The notes: generated by a model not told the origin, from the sequence alone. A stretch of DNA of 64,000 nt from an uncultured Tessaracoccus sp. (GCF_943914565.1 NZ_CALUCN010000004.1:62001-126000); one strand, 5' to 3'; positions 37,956 to 47,410 are shown, numbered from the stretch's first letter. Made by a program: numbers and translations.

Positions 37956-39002
37956 ATGGAGGTCACCGCGTACGCCATCGACTCGGCCGACGGTCGGTTC
38001 GAGAAGACGACGATCACCCGACGGGAGCCCGGCCCGACCGAGGTGCTGTTCGACATCCACTACGCCGGCATCTGCCACTCCGACATCCACACCGCCCGCG
38101 GCGAGTGGGGCGAGGCGCTCTACCCGCTCGTGCCCGGCCACGAGATCGCAGGCGTCGTGCGCGAGGTGGGCTCCGAGGTGACGACGTTCGCCGTCGGTGA
38201 CCGCGTCGGCGTCGGCTGCTTCGTCGACTCCTGCGGCGAGTGCGAGGAGTGCCGCAACCACTGGGAGAACTTCTGCGAGCGTCGCGAGACCGTCTGGACG
38301 TACAACTCGATCGGTCGCGACGGCCTCCCGACCGCCGGCGGCTACTCGCGCGCGATCACGGTCGAGCAGGACTACGTGCTGCGCATCCCCGACGAGATCC
38401 CGCTCGACAAGGCCGCCCCCATCCTCTGCGCCGGCATCACGACGTACTCCCCGCTCAAGCGCTGGGGCGCGGGCCCGGGGAAGAAGGTCGCCGTCATCGG
38501 CGTCGGCGGGCTCGGCCACATGGCCGTGCAGATCGCGGCGGCGATGGGGGCGGAGGTCACCGGCATCGGCCGCACCCTCTCCAAGCGCGACGACGCGATG
38601 GCGATGGGCGCGAGCGACTACGTCGCCTCCACCGACCCCGAGCGCATGAAGGCACTGCGCGGGCACTTCGACATCATCCTCACCACCGTCTCCGACGGGC
38701 TCGACCTCGGCCTGCTGCTCTCACTGCTGCGCAACCGCGGCGTGCTCGTCGACGTGGGTCTGCCCGAGCACCCGTCGACGCTCAACGTCGCGCAGCTGAT
38801 CGGCGGCAACAAGGTCCTCACCGGCTCGAACATCGGCGGCATCGCCGAGACGCAGGAGGTGCTCGACTTCTGCGCCGAGCACGGCATCGCGCCGTGGGTC
38901 GAGGTGATCGGCGGCGAGGACATCAACCGCGCCTACGACGACGTCGTGCACTCCCGCGTGCGCTACCGCTACGTGATCGACACTGCGACGTTCGACGCCT
39001 GA
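37956..39002 (+). CDS. Zinc-dependent alcohol dehydrogenase (cinnamyl alcohol / YahK type)
   Basis: 348 aa MDR enzyme. Catalytic zinc ligands in AGICHSDIHTARGEWG and PGHEIAGVV; structural zinc Cys in CGECEECRNHWENFCERR; NADP-binding VAVIGVGGLGHMAVQIA; and the GSNIGGIAETQEVLDF close. Probably reduces aldehydes with NADPH. ATG 37956 has a strong AGGAGG; a TACGAT -10 box lies at about 37930. After the stop there is only the 25-bp esterase-tail repeat before the effector cassette. Confidence 0.93.
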   Translation: MEVTAYAIDSADGRFEKTTITRREPGPTEVLFDIHYAGICHSDIHTARGEWGEALYPLVPGHEIAGVVREVGSEVTTFAVGDRVGVGCFVDSCGECEECRNHWENFCERRETVWTYNSIGRDGLPTAGGYSRAITVEQDYVLRIPDEIPLDKAAPILCAGITTYSPLKRWGAGPGKKVAVIGVGGLGHMAVQIAAAMGAEVTGIGRTLSKRDDAMAMGASDYVASTDPERMKALRGHFDIILTTVSDGLDLGLLLSLLRNRGVLVDVGLPEHPSTLNVAQLIGGNKVLTGSNIGGIAETQEVLDFCAEHGIAPWVEVIGGEDINRAYDDVVHSRVRYRYVIDTATFDA

Positions 39003-39008
39003 GCGGCC

Positions 39009-39033
39009 TCAGGGGGCGCACCCCAGGAGGAAG
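39009..39033. repeat. Left 25-bp border repeat (copy of the esterase 3' end)
   Basis: Identical at 24 of 25 positions to 42790-42814, which encodes the last residues (FFLGCAP-stop) of the esterase gene on the minus strand. Read on that strand, this copy also ends in LLGCAP-stop. The two copies are direct repeats bounding a 3.8-kb gene cassette. Confidence 0.85.
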
Positions 39034-39093
39034 TGCGCGGATGCCGGAGACGGATCATCGGATGCGCCCGGAGGCGTGACCCCTCGACTCGGT

Positions 39094-39099
39094 TACGCT
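39094..39099 (+). promoter_or_regulatory. -10 box TACGCT of the effector-type cassette
   Basis: TACGCT about 22 nt before ATG 39122, with AAGGAGGT between them; likely promoter for the operon 39122-42773. Confidence 0.45.
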
Positions 39100-39121
39100 C
39101 ATCGCGTCGAAGGAGGTCCTG

Positions 39122-39634
39122 ATGACCACGATGCGCTTGTTCGGGCATTGGGTGACGACGCCCACACGAGACGGCTACGCCCGACTGCAGGATTCGGTGC
39201 AAGCCGAGTTCCACTATGACGCCACCAGGCACTTGGCTTCGCAGATCGTGCCGGTGCTCGACGACGCCCACTACATCCGGGCCGAGCGGATGTTGCTCGA
39301 GGTGCTTGCCGCCCATGTCCTGAGCCCTGCCGCGCACGCGCTGCTCGCACGTTGCCACGACGGGCTGGGCGAGCCCGAGCGCGCGGCGACCGAGCGCAAG
39401 CTCGCGGAGCTCACGATGCAGGCGATCCTGCACTCCGGGGACGGCTCCGAGGCGCGCCCCTACCCGGTCCTCGTGCTGAGCGACGAGTACGACGTCCTCG
39501 AGGTGTTGGGCATCAAGCCATCGATCCACGCGTCGAAGGAATGTGGCGGGGACGTGATCGACATGTTCCAGGATGGTCACGGCCACACGGTCCACTTCGC
39601 GCTGCGCCGAGGCGGACGGAGGGCCCGGTCGTGA
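39122..39634 (+). CDS. Small protein heading a type VII effector-like operon
   Basis: 170 aa, cytosolic. Helical repeat-like middle (AERMLLEVLAAHVLSPAAHALLARCHDGLGEPERA) and a C-terminal part resembling DUF4919-type proteins (YPVLVLSDEYDVLEVLGIKPS, then GGDVIDMFQDGHGHTVHFAL). The DUF4919 link is by eye and tentative. Excellent ribosome-binding site (AAGGAGGT). The stop overlaps the next start (GTGA). Role unknown; a chaperone or immunity function would fit the position. Confidence 0.65.
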   Translation: MTTMRLFGHWVTTPTRDGYARLQDSVQAEFHYDATRHLASQIVPVLDDAHYIRAERMLLEVLAAHVLSPAAHALLARCHDGLGEPERAATERKLAELTMQAILHSGDGSEARPYPVLVLSDEYDVLEVLGIKPSIHASKECGGDVIDMFQDGHGHTVHFALRRGGRRARS

Positions 39635-40197
39635 ACAACACCGTCGAGACGTTCGTCTCCACCGACCACGGCAGTCGCGCGGCTCGCCTCGTCGACGGAT
39701 GCCTGATCCACCTCCGTTTGCCCGACGACGGCGAGGACCGGTCCCGGCACCTCGTCGATCTCCTCAACCGCGCGTTCGCCAAGCACAACGCAGACCGACT
39801 CGAAGCACTCGGCGCACCGTCCGACGACGAGCTGTCACGCTTCATTGCGGACGAACTGGCCAAGGTGCACGACCAGCTGGCCCAGTCGCCGTCCCTGCAG
39901 CGATCGTTCGAAGCCTCCGTGGCCTCCGCCACGTCGTCGACCGGCCGTTCCCGCGACGAGACCGTGACGGTCGCCGTCATGGGTGGTCGGTTGACGGAGA
40001 TCGACGTCGATCCTCGGCTCTTCGACGGCCCGGTCAGCACGCTGGTGGCGGGGATCAACGAGGCGCTCGACGACGTCTGGAGCCAGCAGGCCTCCGAGGT
40101 CGGGGCTCAGATGGAGCAGTTCTCGAAGATGGTCACATCCGAAGCTCTCGCCGACGACCTCCGCACGGTGACCGCGTCAATCAAGGAACGGTGGTAG
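39631..40197 (+). CDS. YbaB/EbfC-like protein of a type VII secretion-type locus
   Basis: 188 aa. The C-terminal half TVTVAVMGGRLTEIDVDPRLF, followed by an amphipathic helix, fits the YbaB/EbfC-like domains common in ESX/WXG100 effector operons; the N-terminal half is a separate small domain. Coupled to both neighbours (GTGA overlap upstream, 2 nt gap downstream). Confidence 0.6.
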   Translation: MNNTVETFVSTDHGSRAARLVDGCLIHLRLPDDGEDRSRHLVDLLNRAFAKHNADRLEALGAPSDDELSRFIADELAKVHDQLAQSPSLQRSFEASVASATSSTGRSRDETVTVAVMGGRLTEIDVDPRLFDGPVSTLVAGINEALDDVWSQQASEVGAQMEQFSKMVTSEALADDLRTVTASIKERW

Positions 40198-40199
40198 CG

Positions 40200-40505
40200 A
40201 TGACGAGGTTCGATGGTCCCTCGTGGGTCTCCGGAGCAGAAAAGCTCGACGCGCTGCGGGAGGAGTGGGAGAGCGCGACGTTTCCCGCGGCTCAGGCAGA
40301 ACCCATCAGCGCCGAGGGGTCGAATCCAGTGGACAAGGCGGTGGCGACTGCGACGGCCGGCCTCAGATGGCCGTGGTACGACGCCATTGGCCAGATGGGC
40401 GTGAAACTCGGCAGCGACGCATCGAAGATGCGCGCGACGGGCGAGGACTACTCAGCCACCGAGGACCAAGCGGCACAGGCGAACGATCGATTCTGGAGCA
40501 TCTGA
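40200..40505 (+). CDS. Small helical WXG/EspC-like protein
   Basis: 101 aa, alpha-helical, no signal peptide. The pattern WYDAIGQMGVKLGSDASKMRATGEDYSATEDQAA resembles the paired small helical proteins (EspC or LXG/WXG partner type) that accompany type VII effectors. The strict WXG motif is absent. Ends 1 nt before the putative toxin gene. Confidence 0.55.
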   Translation: MTRFDGPSWVSGAEKLDALREEWESATFPAAQAEPISAEGSNPVDKAVATATAGLRWPWYDAIGQMGVKLGSDASKMRATGEDYSATEDQAAQANDRFWSI

Positions 40506-40506
40506 C

Positions 40507-41613
40507 ATGGGCATCACCAGCGCAGCAATCCACTTGCTCACCGGCGTCGGAGAGTCCACTGTCGACGCCGGCGCACTCTCGACCCTCGCGGACCACTTCG
40601 GCACCGTCGCGTCAACGGCAAACTCGGTCTTCACCGGCACCTCGGGGGTCGTCGACGACGTGTCCCAAGCCAATGCAGGCGCAGCCCTGTCGGCCTACCA
40701 AGGGTCCATGAAAGGCACGCTCGATCACCTCACCTACCTCGAGGAACGAGCCACGGCCACGCAGACTGCGCACTCGACCGCCAGCGACACGGTCGCCAGC
40801 GCCCAACTGAGCGATCAGACCGTCTGCGTCCGGGCAGCCCAGATCCTCATGAGAGTCAATGCCCTGCCCTTGAGCACCCAGACGGTCCAGATCTGGAAGG
40901 ACACCATCGAGGCCACGCGCAAGTCTCTGCTGGCAATCATGGAGACTGCGACGAGCACCATCGAGAACGCCTACAGCGGAATCCTGCCTCTGAAGGAACT
41001 CCCCGGACTCAGTGAGGGCGAGCGGCGAGGAACCGTACCGCCGTCCGTCGCCGACGACTACGCCGCCCTCGATCCACAGCAGCGCATGGAGTTCCTCAGG
41101 AATCTCGCCGACAAGCAAATGGAAGGCTGGCCCGACGCGGATCGGCAGGCGATCGTGTTCTACTCCAACCAGGAGCCACAGCCACCGGGCACGGTGCCGC
41201 CACCGAGCAAGAACGACGATTGGAGCGAATACAACGGCGTCCATTCGGGCGACACCGTCTACTTGAACTACGACATCGGCGTCGGCGATGACCCGAGCAC
41301 CGGCCAGGCGCCAAAGCCAACGCTCATGTCGACGACGGTCCACGAGCTCCAACACTCGCAGCAGGACCGACTCCAGAAGCAGTACGACGCCCTGTCGGAC
41401 TCTGACATCGAGGCAATCAGGAACGGCACGAAGGACGATCCCTTCGTCGCGGAGGGATCGACGCTCGACGAGGTCGAACGGCTCCAGACGCCGTACCGGG
41501 ACGCCGACGATCCTGGGTACGAGCACCAACCCGCTGAGATCGACGCCCGGCGCGGGGGCACCGAGGTGCTCGACGACATGACCGAAGAGGACTTCAAGGA
41601 CCTCATGCCGTGA
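40507..41613 (+). CDS. Putative type VII effector: helical N-terminus plus zinc metallopeptidase-like C-terminus
   Basis: 368 aa without a classical signal peptide. Residues 1-160 are Ala/Ser/Thr-rich helices like WXG/LXG targeting regions. Residues 180-368 form a separate domain with HELQH (279-283, in TVHELQHSQQDR) and a downstream EHQPAEIDA around 339-346 that can give the third metal ligand. This matches the layout of polymorphic toxins with zincin domains. No secretion apparatus is visible in the window. Target and activity are unknown. Confidence 0.6.
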   Translation: MGITSAAIHLLTGVGESTVDAGALSTLADHFGTVASTANSVFTGTSGVVDDVSQANAGAALSAYQGSMKGTLDHLTYLEERATATQTAHSTASDTVASAQLSDQTVCVRAAQILMRVNALPLSTQTVQIWKDTIEATRKSLLAIMETATSTIENAYSGILPLKELPGLSEGERRGTVPPSVADDYAALDPQQRMEFLRNLADKQMEGWPDADRQAIVFYSNQEPQPPGTVPPPSKNDDWSEYNGVHSGDTVYLNYDIGVGDDPSTGQAPKPTLMSTTVHELQHSQQDRLQKQYDALSDSDIEAIRNGTKDDPFVAEGSTLDEVERLQTPYRDADDPGYEHQPAEIDARRGGTEVLDDMTEEDFKDLMP

Positions 41614-42773
41614 CGATTGATCGACGCCTGTTCCTGACCGTGCCTGCGCTCGGAGTGGTCGCGTGTGCGCCCATCGACGGACCCGCCGATGGCCCTGCCA
41701 CGCCGGCCTCGAAGCAACCCAGCTCGGCACCCGCGGATCCCACCCCGAGCGCCTCCGCGAGCCCCGGCGAGCTGGCCTCCCCGGACCCCGACATCCTGTT
41801 TCCCGCGGCGAGCGGGCTCGTCGTCGCTGAGACGGGCATCGTCGCGCCGAGCCTCACCCACCTCGTCTCCTGGGGACGCGACGGCACGATCGCGTCGACC
41901 CGATCGTTCGCCGAGGCCGGGCTCGACGACATGCCCGGCTCTGGGGTGCCCGCCTGGGACCTGCGCAACGGCACCTTCGTCGTCGCGGGTGGCAAGAACT
42001 ACTCCTGGGCGGCCGCAGACGTCCAGGCGTGGACGCTGAGCGGCTCCGCCGTCGTCGAGCACGCTGGCTCGCCGCCCGCCGGTTCCACAGCACCGCGCGC
42101 GAACCACATGAGGCCTTTCGGGGTGGCCACCGATGGCAAGCACGTCGCTGCGACGTTCGGCGACGGCTCGGTCAAGGTCTTCGAGCTTGCGGGGACGCTC
42201 CTTCACCAGCTCACACCCGAGGGTCTTGCCCCCTCCGGCGATACCACGAAGATCGGCGTCCGCTACCTCGCCGGCGACGTGTTGCTCGTGTGGGGCCGAG
42301 ACGCCCGGTGCCCGGTCCAGCTGTGGAAGGCCGACGGGAGCGCTTCCCTGCGAGTGTGGCAGGACGGACCGGCGAGGCCCGCGCACGTCGCAGTGTCGCC
42401 CAGCGAACAGCACCTCCTCGTCACGGCCTACGACCGGGAGGCCTCGAGAATGCCCTACTGGATCGTCGGGTCGGAGGACCTGGCCCCCCAGGCGCAGGGT
42501 GTGCTGCCTGCCCCTGCGACGGCGGTCGCGCTCGGGCCGGATGGACGCACGGTCGCCAGTGCCGGCAGCGTCGGCGACGGGGACCCGATCCCCATCCACC
42601 TGACGCATGCCGGCAGCGGCAAGACCCGAAACGTCAGACGAGAGGGCTACGTCGCCCGCTCGATCGCGTTCTCGCTCGACGGCGCGAGGCTCTACACGCA
42701 CAACTCGAAGGTTGGCGTCGTCGAGTGGAACGTGGCGGCCGGCACGGAGACGCGGCAGTTCGACCTGCCCTGA
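41610..42773 (+). CDS. Lipoprotein with beta-propeller-like repeats
   Basis: 387 aa. Twin-arginine-like N-terminus (MTIDRRLFLTVPALGVVAC) with a lipobox Cys, then a Pro/Ser linker and WD40-like blades (HMRPFGVATDGKHVAATFGDGSVKVF, RPAHVAVSPSEQHLLVTAYD, VALGPDGRTVASAGS, ARSIAFSLDGARLYTHN). GTG 41610 overlaps the toxin-like gene's stop. Coupling to that gene suggests an immunity or surface-tethering role, which is inference only. Confidence 0.65.
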   Translation: MTIDRRLFLTVPALGVVACAPIDGPADGPATPASKQPSSAPADPTPSASASPGELASPDPDILFPAASGLVVAETGIVAPSLTHLVSWGRDGTIASTRSFAEAGLDDMPGSGVPAWDLRNGTFVVAGGKNYSWAAADVQAWTLSGSAVVEHAGSPPAGSTAPRANHMRPFGVATDGKHVAATFGDGSVKVFELAGTLLHQLTPEGLAPSGDTTKIGVRYLAGDVLLVWGRDARCPVQLWKADGSASLRVWQDGPARPAHVAVSPSEQHLLVTAYDREASRMPYWIVGSEDLAPQAQGVLPAPATAVALGPDGRTVASAGSVGDGDPIPIHLTHAGSGKTRNVRREGYVARSIAFSLDGARLYTHNSKVGVVEWNVAAGTETRQFDLP

Positions 42774-42789
42774 CCGGGCCGCCGTCGCA

Positions 42790-42814
42790 TCAGGGGGCGC
42801 ACCCCAGGAAGAAG
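42790..42814. repeat. Right 25-bp border repeat (genuine esterase 3' end)
   Basis: Partner of 39009-39033; codes the true C-terminus of the esterase. Confidence 0.85.
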
Positions 42815-43722
42815 CGTGCCATGTCCTGCAGTGCGTCCTCGGCCTCGTCGAGCATGCGCCCGTGCTGCAGGAACGTGTGCAGGAGCCCCTCGCGCACGCG
42901 CAGCTCGTGCCCGCCGTCGCCCAGCAGTGCGGCGAGGGCACGGGAGTCGTCGAGGAGCGGGTCGAGGTCGGTGGCCAGCACATGGCTGGGCGGCACACCG
43001 ACGAGGTCCCGGGCGAGCAGGTCGACGTAGGGTCCGCGCGGGTCGGCGTCGCCCAGGTAGGTGCGCTGCCAGTCGGCCATCGCGTCGGCGTCCATGCCGT
43101 CCCACCAGCCGCCGAGGGTGCGGCGGGAGACGGAGTCGGGCAGCCCGTAGCCGCCGTAGGCCAGCAGGAGGCAGCGGATGCCCTCGTGGGCGCCCAGTTC
43201 GTCGCGGAGCCACAACCACGTCGCGAGCGAGAGCGTGGCGCCGGCGGAATCGCCGGCGAGCGAGAGGTCGTCGGCGCGGACGCCCCAGTCCTCCGCGTCA
43301 GCCCGGAGCGCCTGCACGACGTCGACGCACTCCTCGATCGGGCGGGGGTGCTGCGCCTCGGGCGCGAGGGTGTACGCGACGGAGGCCACCGTCGCGCCCG
43401 TGTGGTGGGCGAGGGTGCGGGTGAGGCGGTGGTGGGATTCGGGGCTGCCGACGATCATGCCGCCGCCGTGGAGGTACACGATGGCGGGCGCGGGGTCAGG
43501 ACGCGGCCGGTGGACGACGACGCGCACGGGGCCGTGCCGCGTCGGCACCTCGCGGGTCTCGGTGGGCACGTCGGGTCCGCCTTCGTTCCACCACGTGAGC
43601 TCCGCCTCGTAGCGGGCGCGCACCGCGGGCATCGACGGGTCCGTCGACGGCAGCGTCAGCTCCTGCAGCTTCGCGACGACGGCCTCCGTCCCTGCGGACC
43701 ACCGGCTGGGGACGTCGGTCAC
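42790..43722 (-). CDS. Alpha/beta-hydrolase esterase (hormone-sensitive lipase family)
   Basis: 310 aa. Oxyanion motif YLHGGGMIVG, nucleophile GDSAG, then DPLLDD (Asp) and GLLHTF (His). Acts on short acyl esters in the cytosol; the natural substrate is unknown. GTG 43722 overlaps the MFS gene stop (GTGA). Its 3' end is duplicated at 39009. Confidence 0.9.
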   Translation of the reverse strand: MTDVPSRWSAGTEAVVAKLQELTLPSTDPSMPAVRARYEAELTWWNEGGPDVPTETREVPTRHGPVRVVVHRPRPDPAPAIVYLHGGGMIVGSPESHHRLTRTLAHHTGATVASVAYTLAPEAQHPRPIEECVDVVQALRADAEDWGVRADDLSLAGDSAGATLSLATWLWLRDELGAHEGIRCLLLAYGGYGLPDSVSRRTLGGWWDGMDADAMADWQRTYLGDADPRGPYVDLLARDLVGVPPSHVLATDLDPLLDDSRALAALLGDGGHELRVREGLLHTFLQHGRMLDEAEDALQDMARFFLGCAP

Positions 43723-45080
43723 GTCTGCCCCACGACCTGCCCCGCGACGACCTCCTGTCGCGCGAGCTTCGGGTCCTTGATGGGCAGCAGCACGACGAGC
43801 CCCACCGCCAGCACGAGCACGATGCCGAGGATGCCCGCGTACTGCGCGGACTCCTCCGTGCCACCCGCGACGGCGACGGCGACCGAGATCGCCAGTGCCC
43901 AGGCGGTCGAGGAGAGGAAGCTGACGGCGCGACCGGTCGTCGCGTAGAGGCCGAAGATCTCCCCCGTCTGTCCCTCGGGCGCGAGGCGCGCGAGGTAGGA
44001 GCGCGACGCGGACTGGGCCGGGCCCACGAACAACGTCAGCAACAGCCCGCAGACCCAGAACACCGTCGGACCGCGGTCGTGGAGCAGGAAGATGAGCGAG
44101 CCCAGCACGACCATCGACGTGAGCGACCCGACGATGACGCGCTTCGGCCCGACGCGGTCGTCGAGCAGCCCGAACAGCGCGGCGGAGATGCCGGCGGTGA
44201 GGTTGGCGACGATGCCGAACTTGATGACGTCCTCGGGCTCGAACCGGAACGTCCCCAGCGCGAGGATCGCGCCGAACGTGAACACGCCGGCCAGCCCGTC
44301 GCGGAAGATCGCCGACGCGACGAGGAAGTACAGGGTTTCGCGCGAGGTGTCCCACAGTCGCCGGATCGAGCGGAACAGCTCGCGGTAGGCGCCCAGCACG
44401 CCGATGCGTTCGGGCGCGACGGCGGGGCGGCGGTCCTTCAGCGCGATGAAGATCGGGATCGAGAACAGCACCGTCCACGCCCCGCACAGCAGCATCGACG
44501 CGCGGATCGCGGGGGCCGTGAGCTTGTCGAACATCGCGTCGATGAGCAGCAGGATCGCGATGCCGCCCAGGTAGCCGAGCCCCCAGCCGAGGCCGGAGAT
44601 CCGGCCGACGTTGGCGGGCGTCGAGACCTGGTCGATCGAGGCGTAGTAGTTGACGTTGGCGATCTCCGCGACGATGTTCCCCAGCCCCAGGAGCCCCACG
44701 CCCAGCCAGAAGTACGACGGGTCCGGCGCCACGAACCACAGCGACCCCGACAGCGCGGCCAGCAGCATCGTCGCGACGAGGAGGTTGCGCATGCGGTGAC
44801 CGCTGCGGTCCGATCCCTGGCCCAGCACGGGCGCGAGGAGTGCGATCACGACACCGACGGCCGCCATGGCCCAGCCGTAGTTGATCGAGAGCCGGTCGGT
44901 GTCGTTGCCGAAGGCGGCGCTCACGATGTAGGCGCTGAACACGAACGTGGTGATGACCGTCGCGAACGGCTGCGTCGCCCAGTCCCACAGCGCCCAGGCG
45001 ACCACCTTCCCGAGCCCCGCGCCGCGTGCACGCAGCGCCTCGCCCGGCACCACCGTCGAATCGATCACTTGCTTCGCCAC
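43719..45080 (-). CDS. MFS transporter, UMF1 / Atg22-like family
   Basis: 453 aa, twelve TM helices; VVAWALWDWATQPFATVITTFVFSAYIV is the family's N-terminal signature, with LAPVLGQGSDRSGHRM in the loop after TM2. Probably an effluxer of amino acids or other small molecules. The GTG at 45080 is placed by the TAGCGT box 7 nt upstream (leaderless); longer frames have no support. Confidence 0.85.
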   Translation of the reverse strand: MAKQVIDSTVVPGEALRARGAGLGKVVAWALWDWATQPFATVITTFVFSAYIVSAAFGNDTDRLSINYGWAMAAVGVVIALLAPVLGQGSDRSGHRMRNLLVATMLLAALSGSLWFVAPDPSYFWLGVGLLGLGNIVAEIANVNYYASIDQVSTPANVGRISGLGWGLGYLGGIAILLLIDAMFDKLTAPAIRASMLLCGAWTVLFSIPIFIALKDRRPAVAPERIGVLGAYRELFRSIRRLWDTSRETLYFLVASAIFRDGLAGVFTFGAILALGTFRFEPEDVIKFGIVANLTAGISAALFGLLDDRVGPKRVIVGSLTSMVVLGSLIFLLHDRGPTVFWVCGLLLTLFVGPAQSASRSYLARLAPEGQTGEIFGLYATTGRAVSFLSSTAWALAISVAVAVAGGTEESAQYAGILGIVLVLAVGLVVLLPIKDPKLARQEVVAGQVVGQT

Positions 45081-45087
45081 CCGGCCC

Positions 45088-45093
45088 ACGCTA
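45088..45093 (-). promoter_or_regulatory. -10 box TAGCGT of the leaderless MFS gene
   Basis: TAGCGT on the minus strand, then seven bases, then GTG 45080. Confidence 0.55.
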
Positions 45094-45205
45094 CTGGGGC
45101 GGGGTGAACGGAAGGTGAAGTTCGTCCGCGTTCGTGCACCCTCGTCGCGCATGTGGTTAGGTGGGGGTCGATGCCGATCACCTTTCCGTGCGTGGTACGG
45201 GAGGC

Positions 45206-45211
45206 TAGGAT
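45206..45211 (+). promoter_or_regulatory. -10 box TAGGAT upstream of gltA
   Basis: TAGGAT 63 nt before the gltA ATG, giving a leader of about 55 nt that ends in a strong AAGGAAGGGGA ribosome-binding site. Confidence 0.5.
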
Positions 45212-45274
45212 CTGCCCGTACGACCCATGACGGCACCGTCGATGTTGCTCGGAAATCCCAAGGAAGGGGAAGAA

Positions 45275-46558
<1,284 letters not shown>

Positions 46559-46571
46559 CCTGACACCACCC

Positions 46572-46609
46572 CGACGGGGGCTCGGCCTACCCAGGCTGGG
46601 CCCCCGTCG
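46572..46609 (+). terminator. Terminator of gltA
   Basis: Stem CGACGGGGGC / GCCCCCGTCG, with an inner GCC/GGC hairpin in the 18-nt loop, 14 bp after the stop. Confidence 0.8.
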
Positions 46610-46627
46610 TGCTGTGTCCGGGCGGGT

Positions 46628-46674
46628 GGGGATTGGGAACTCTGGGCGTGCGGGGATTGGGAACTCTGGGCGTG
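46628..46674. repeat. Two-copy 24-bp tandem repeat
   Basis: GGGGATTGGGAACTCTGGGC plus GTG occurs at 46628-46650 and 46652-46674, identical, period 24. Confidence 0.8.
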
Positions 46675-46696
46675 TGGTGTGGTGTGGCTCGGGCGT

Positions 46697-47083
46697 GGTT
46701 CGCCAATCATTGGGTCGGTTTGCCAATCCTGGGGGGCGGTTCGCCAACGTTCGATTTGGTTTGCCAACGTTCGGGTCCGTTCGCCAATTCTCGGGCTCGC
46801 TCGCCAACGATCGCGTCGGTTTGCCAACGCTGTGCTGATTCGCCAACGATCTGGCGGCGTTCGGGGCCTGCCCAGGACGTTCGCCAACGCTATCCATGTT
46901 CGCCAACGCTCTAGCGCAGGCGAACATGGATACGACAGGCGAAAAGGAACAAACGTTGGCAAACCGTCATACTGTTGGCAAATCAGCCCCACAATTGGCA
47001 AACCCATGCCACCGTTGGCAAACCAACCCAAACGTTGGCAAACCGTCACACCGCTGGCAAACGCAGCCCACCGTTGGCAAACG
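46697..47083. repeat. Inverted array of TTYGCCAAY motifs on a 20-bp lattice
   Basis: Left arm: TTYGCC-type cores at 46699, 46719, 46740, 46760, 46780, 46800, 46820, 46839, (46859 degenerate), 46880, 46899. Right arm: reverse-complement cores GGCRAA at 46919, 46938, 46958, 46977, 46997, 47017, 47037, 47056, 47076. Every step is 19-21 bp, including across the centre. Consensus GGTTYGCCAAC, with about 10 bp of unconserved sequence between units. Looks like a protein-binding array with two-helical-turn spacing. Confidence 0.85.
46891..46932. repeat. Perfect hairpin at the centre of the array
   Basis: TATCCATGTTCGCC (46891-46904) and its exact reverse complement (46919-46932) with a 14-nt loop. 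The two-fold axis coincides with the switch in motif orientation. Confidence 0.9.
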
Positions 47084-47109
47084 CAACCCCACTTGGTTGC
47101 ACGCCCCAC

Positions 47110-47196
47110 CCACTTGGCCGGCTGCCCATCCTGCCGCAGCACACCCGACGGTGGTTCGGCCCGGACCAGCACGCTCACGCGTCCAGGCCAACCCCC
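47110..47196. repeat. 87-bp direct repeat, copy A
   Basis: The first 55 bp are identical to 47324-47378 and the remaining 32 bp are about 80% identical. Together the copies flank the 74-bp inverted-repeat element. Confidence 0.85.
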
Positions 47197-47222
47197 GTTC
47201 GTGCTCGCGATTGCTCGCGCGA

Positions 47223-47296
47223 GCGCGAAACGCCGTCGAACGCGCATCACAGGCTTCTTTTGCACCCCGACGGCGGCTCGACACGGCGTTTCGTGC
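47223..47296. repeat. 74-bp inverted-repeat element, copy 3 (diverged)
   Basis: Begins GCGCGAAACGCCGT and ends ACGGCGTTTCGTGC: the same ends (one mismatch) and exactly the same 74-bp length as copies 1 and 2, but with a largely different 46-bp interior. Confidence 0.8.
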
Positions 47297-47323
47297 ACGG
47301 CCGGGCGGCTGGCCCGCCCCACC

Positions 47324-47410
47324 CCACTTGGCCGGCTGCCCATCCTGCCGCAGCACACCCGACGGTGGTTCGGCCCGGGCCCGCCCGCTCACGCGCCCAG
47401 GCCAACCCCC
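47324..47410. repeat. 87-bp direct repeat, copy B
   Basis: Partner of 47110-47196. Confidence 0.85.

Noticed and set aside
46697..47083. CRISPR array
   Set aside because: Conserved part is only about 10 bp, spacers about 10 bp, the two halves are in opposite orientation, and no cas genes are present.
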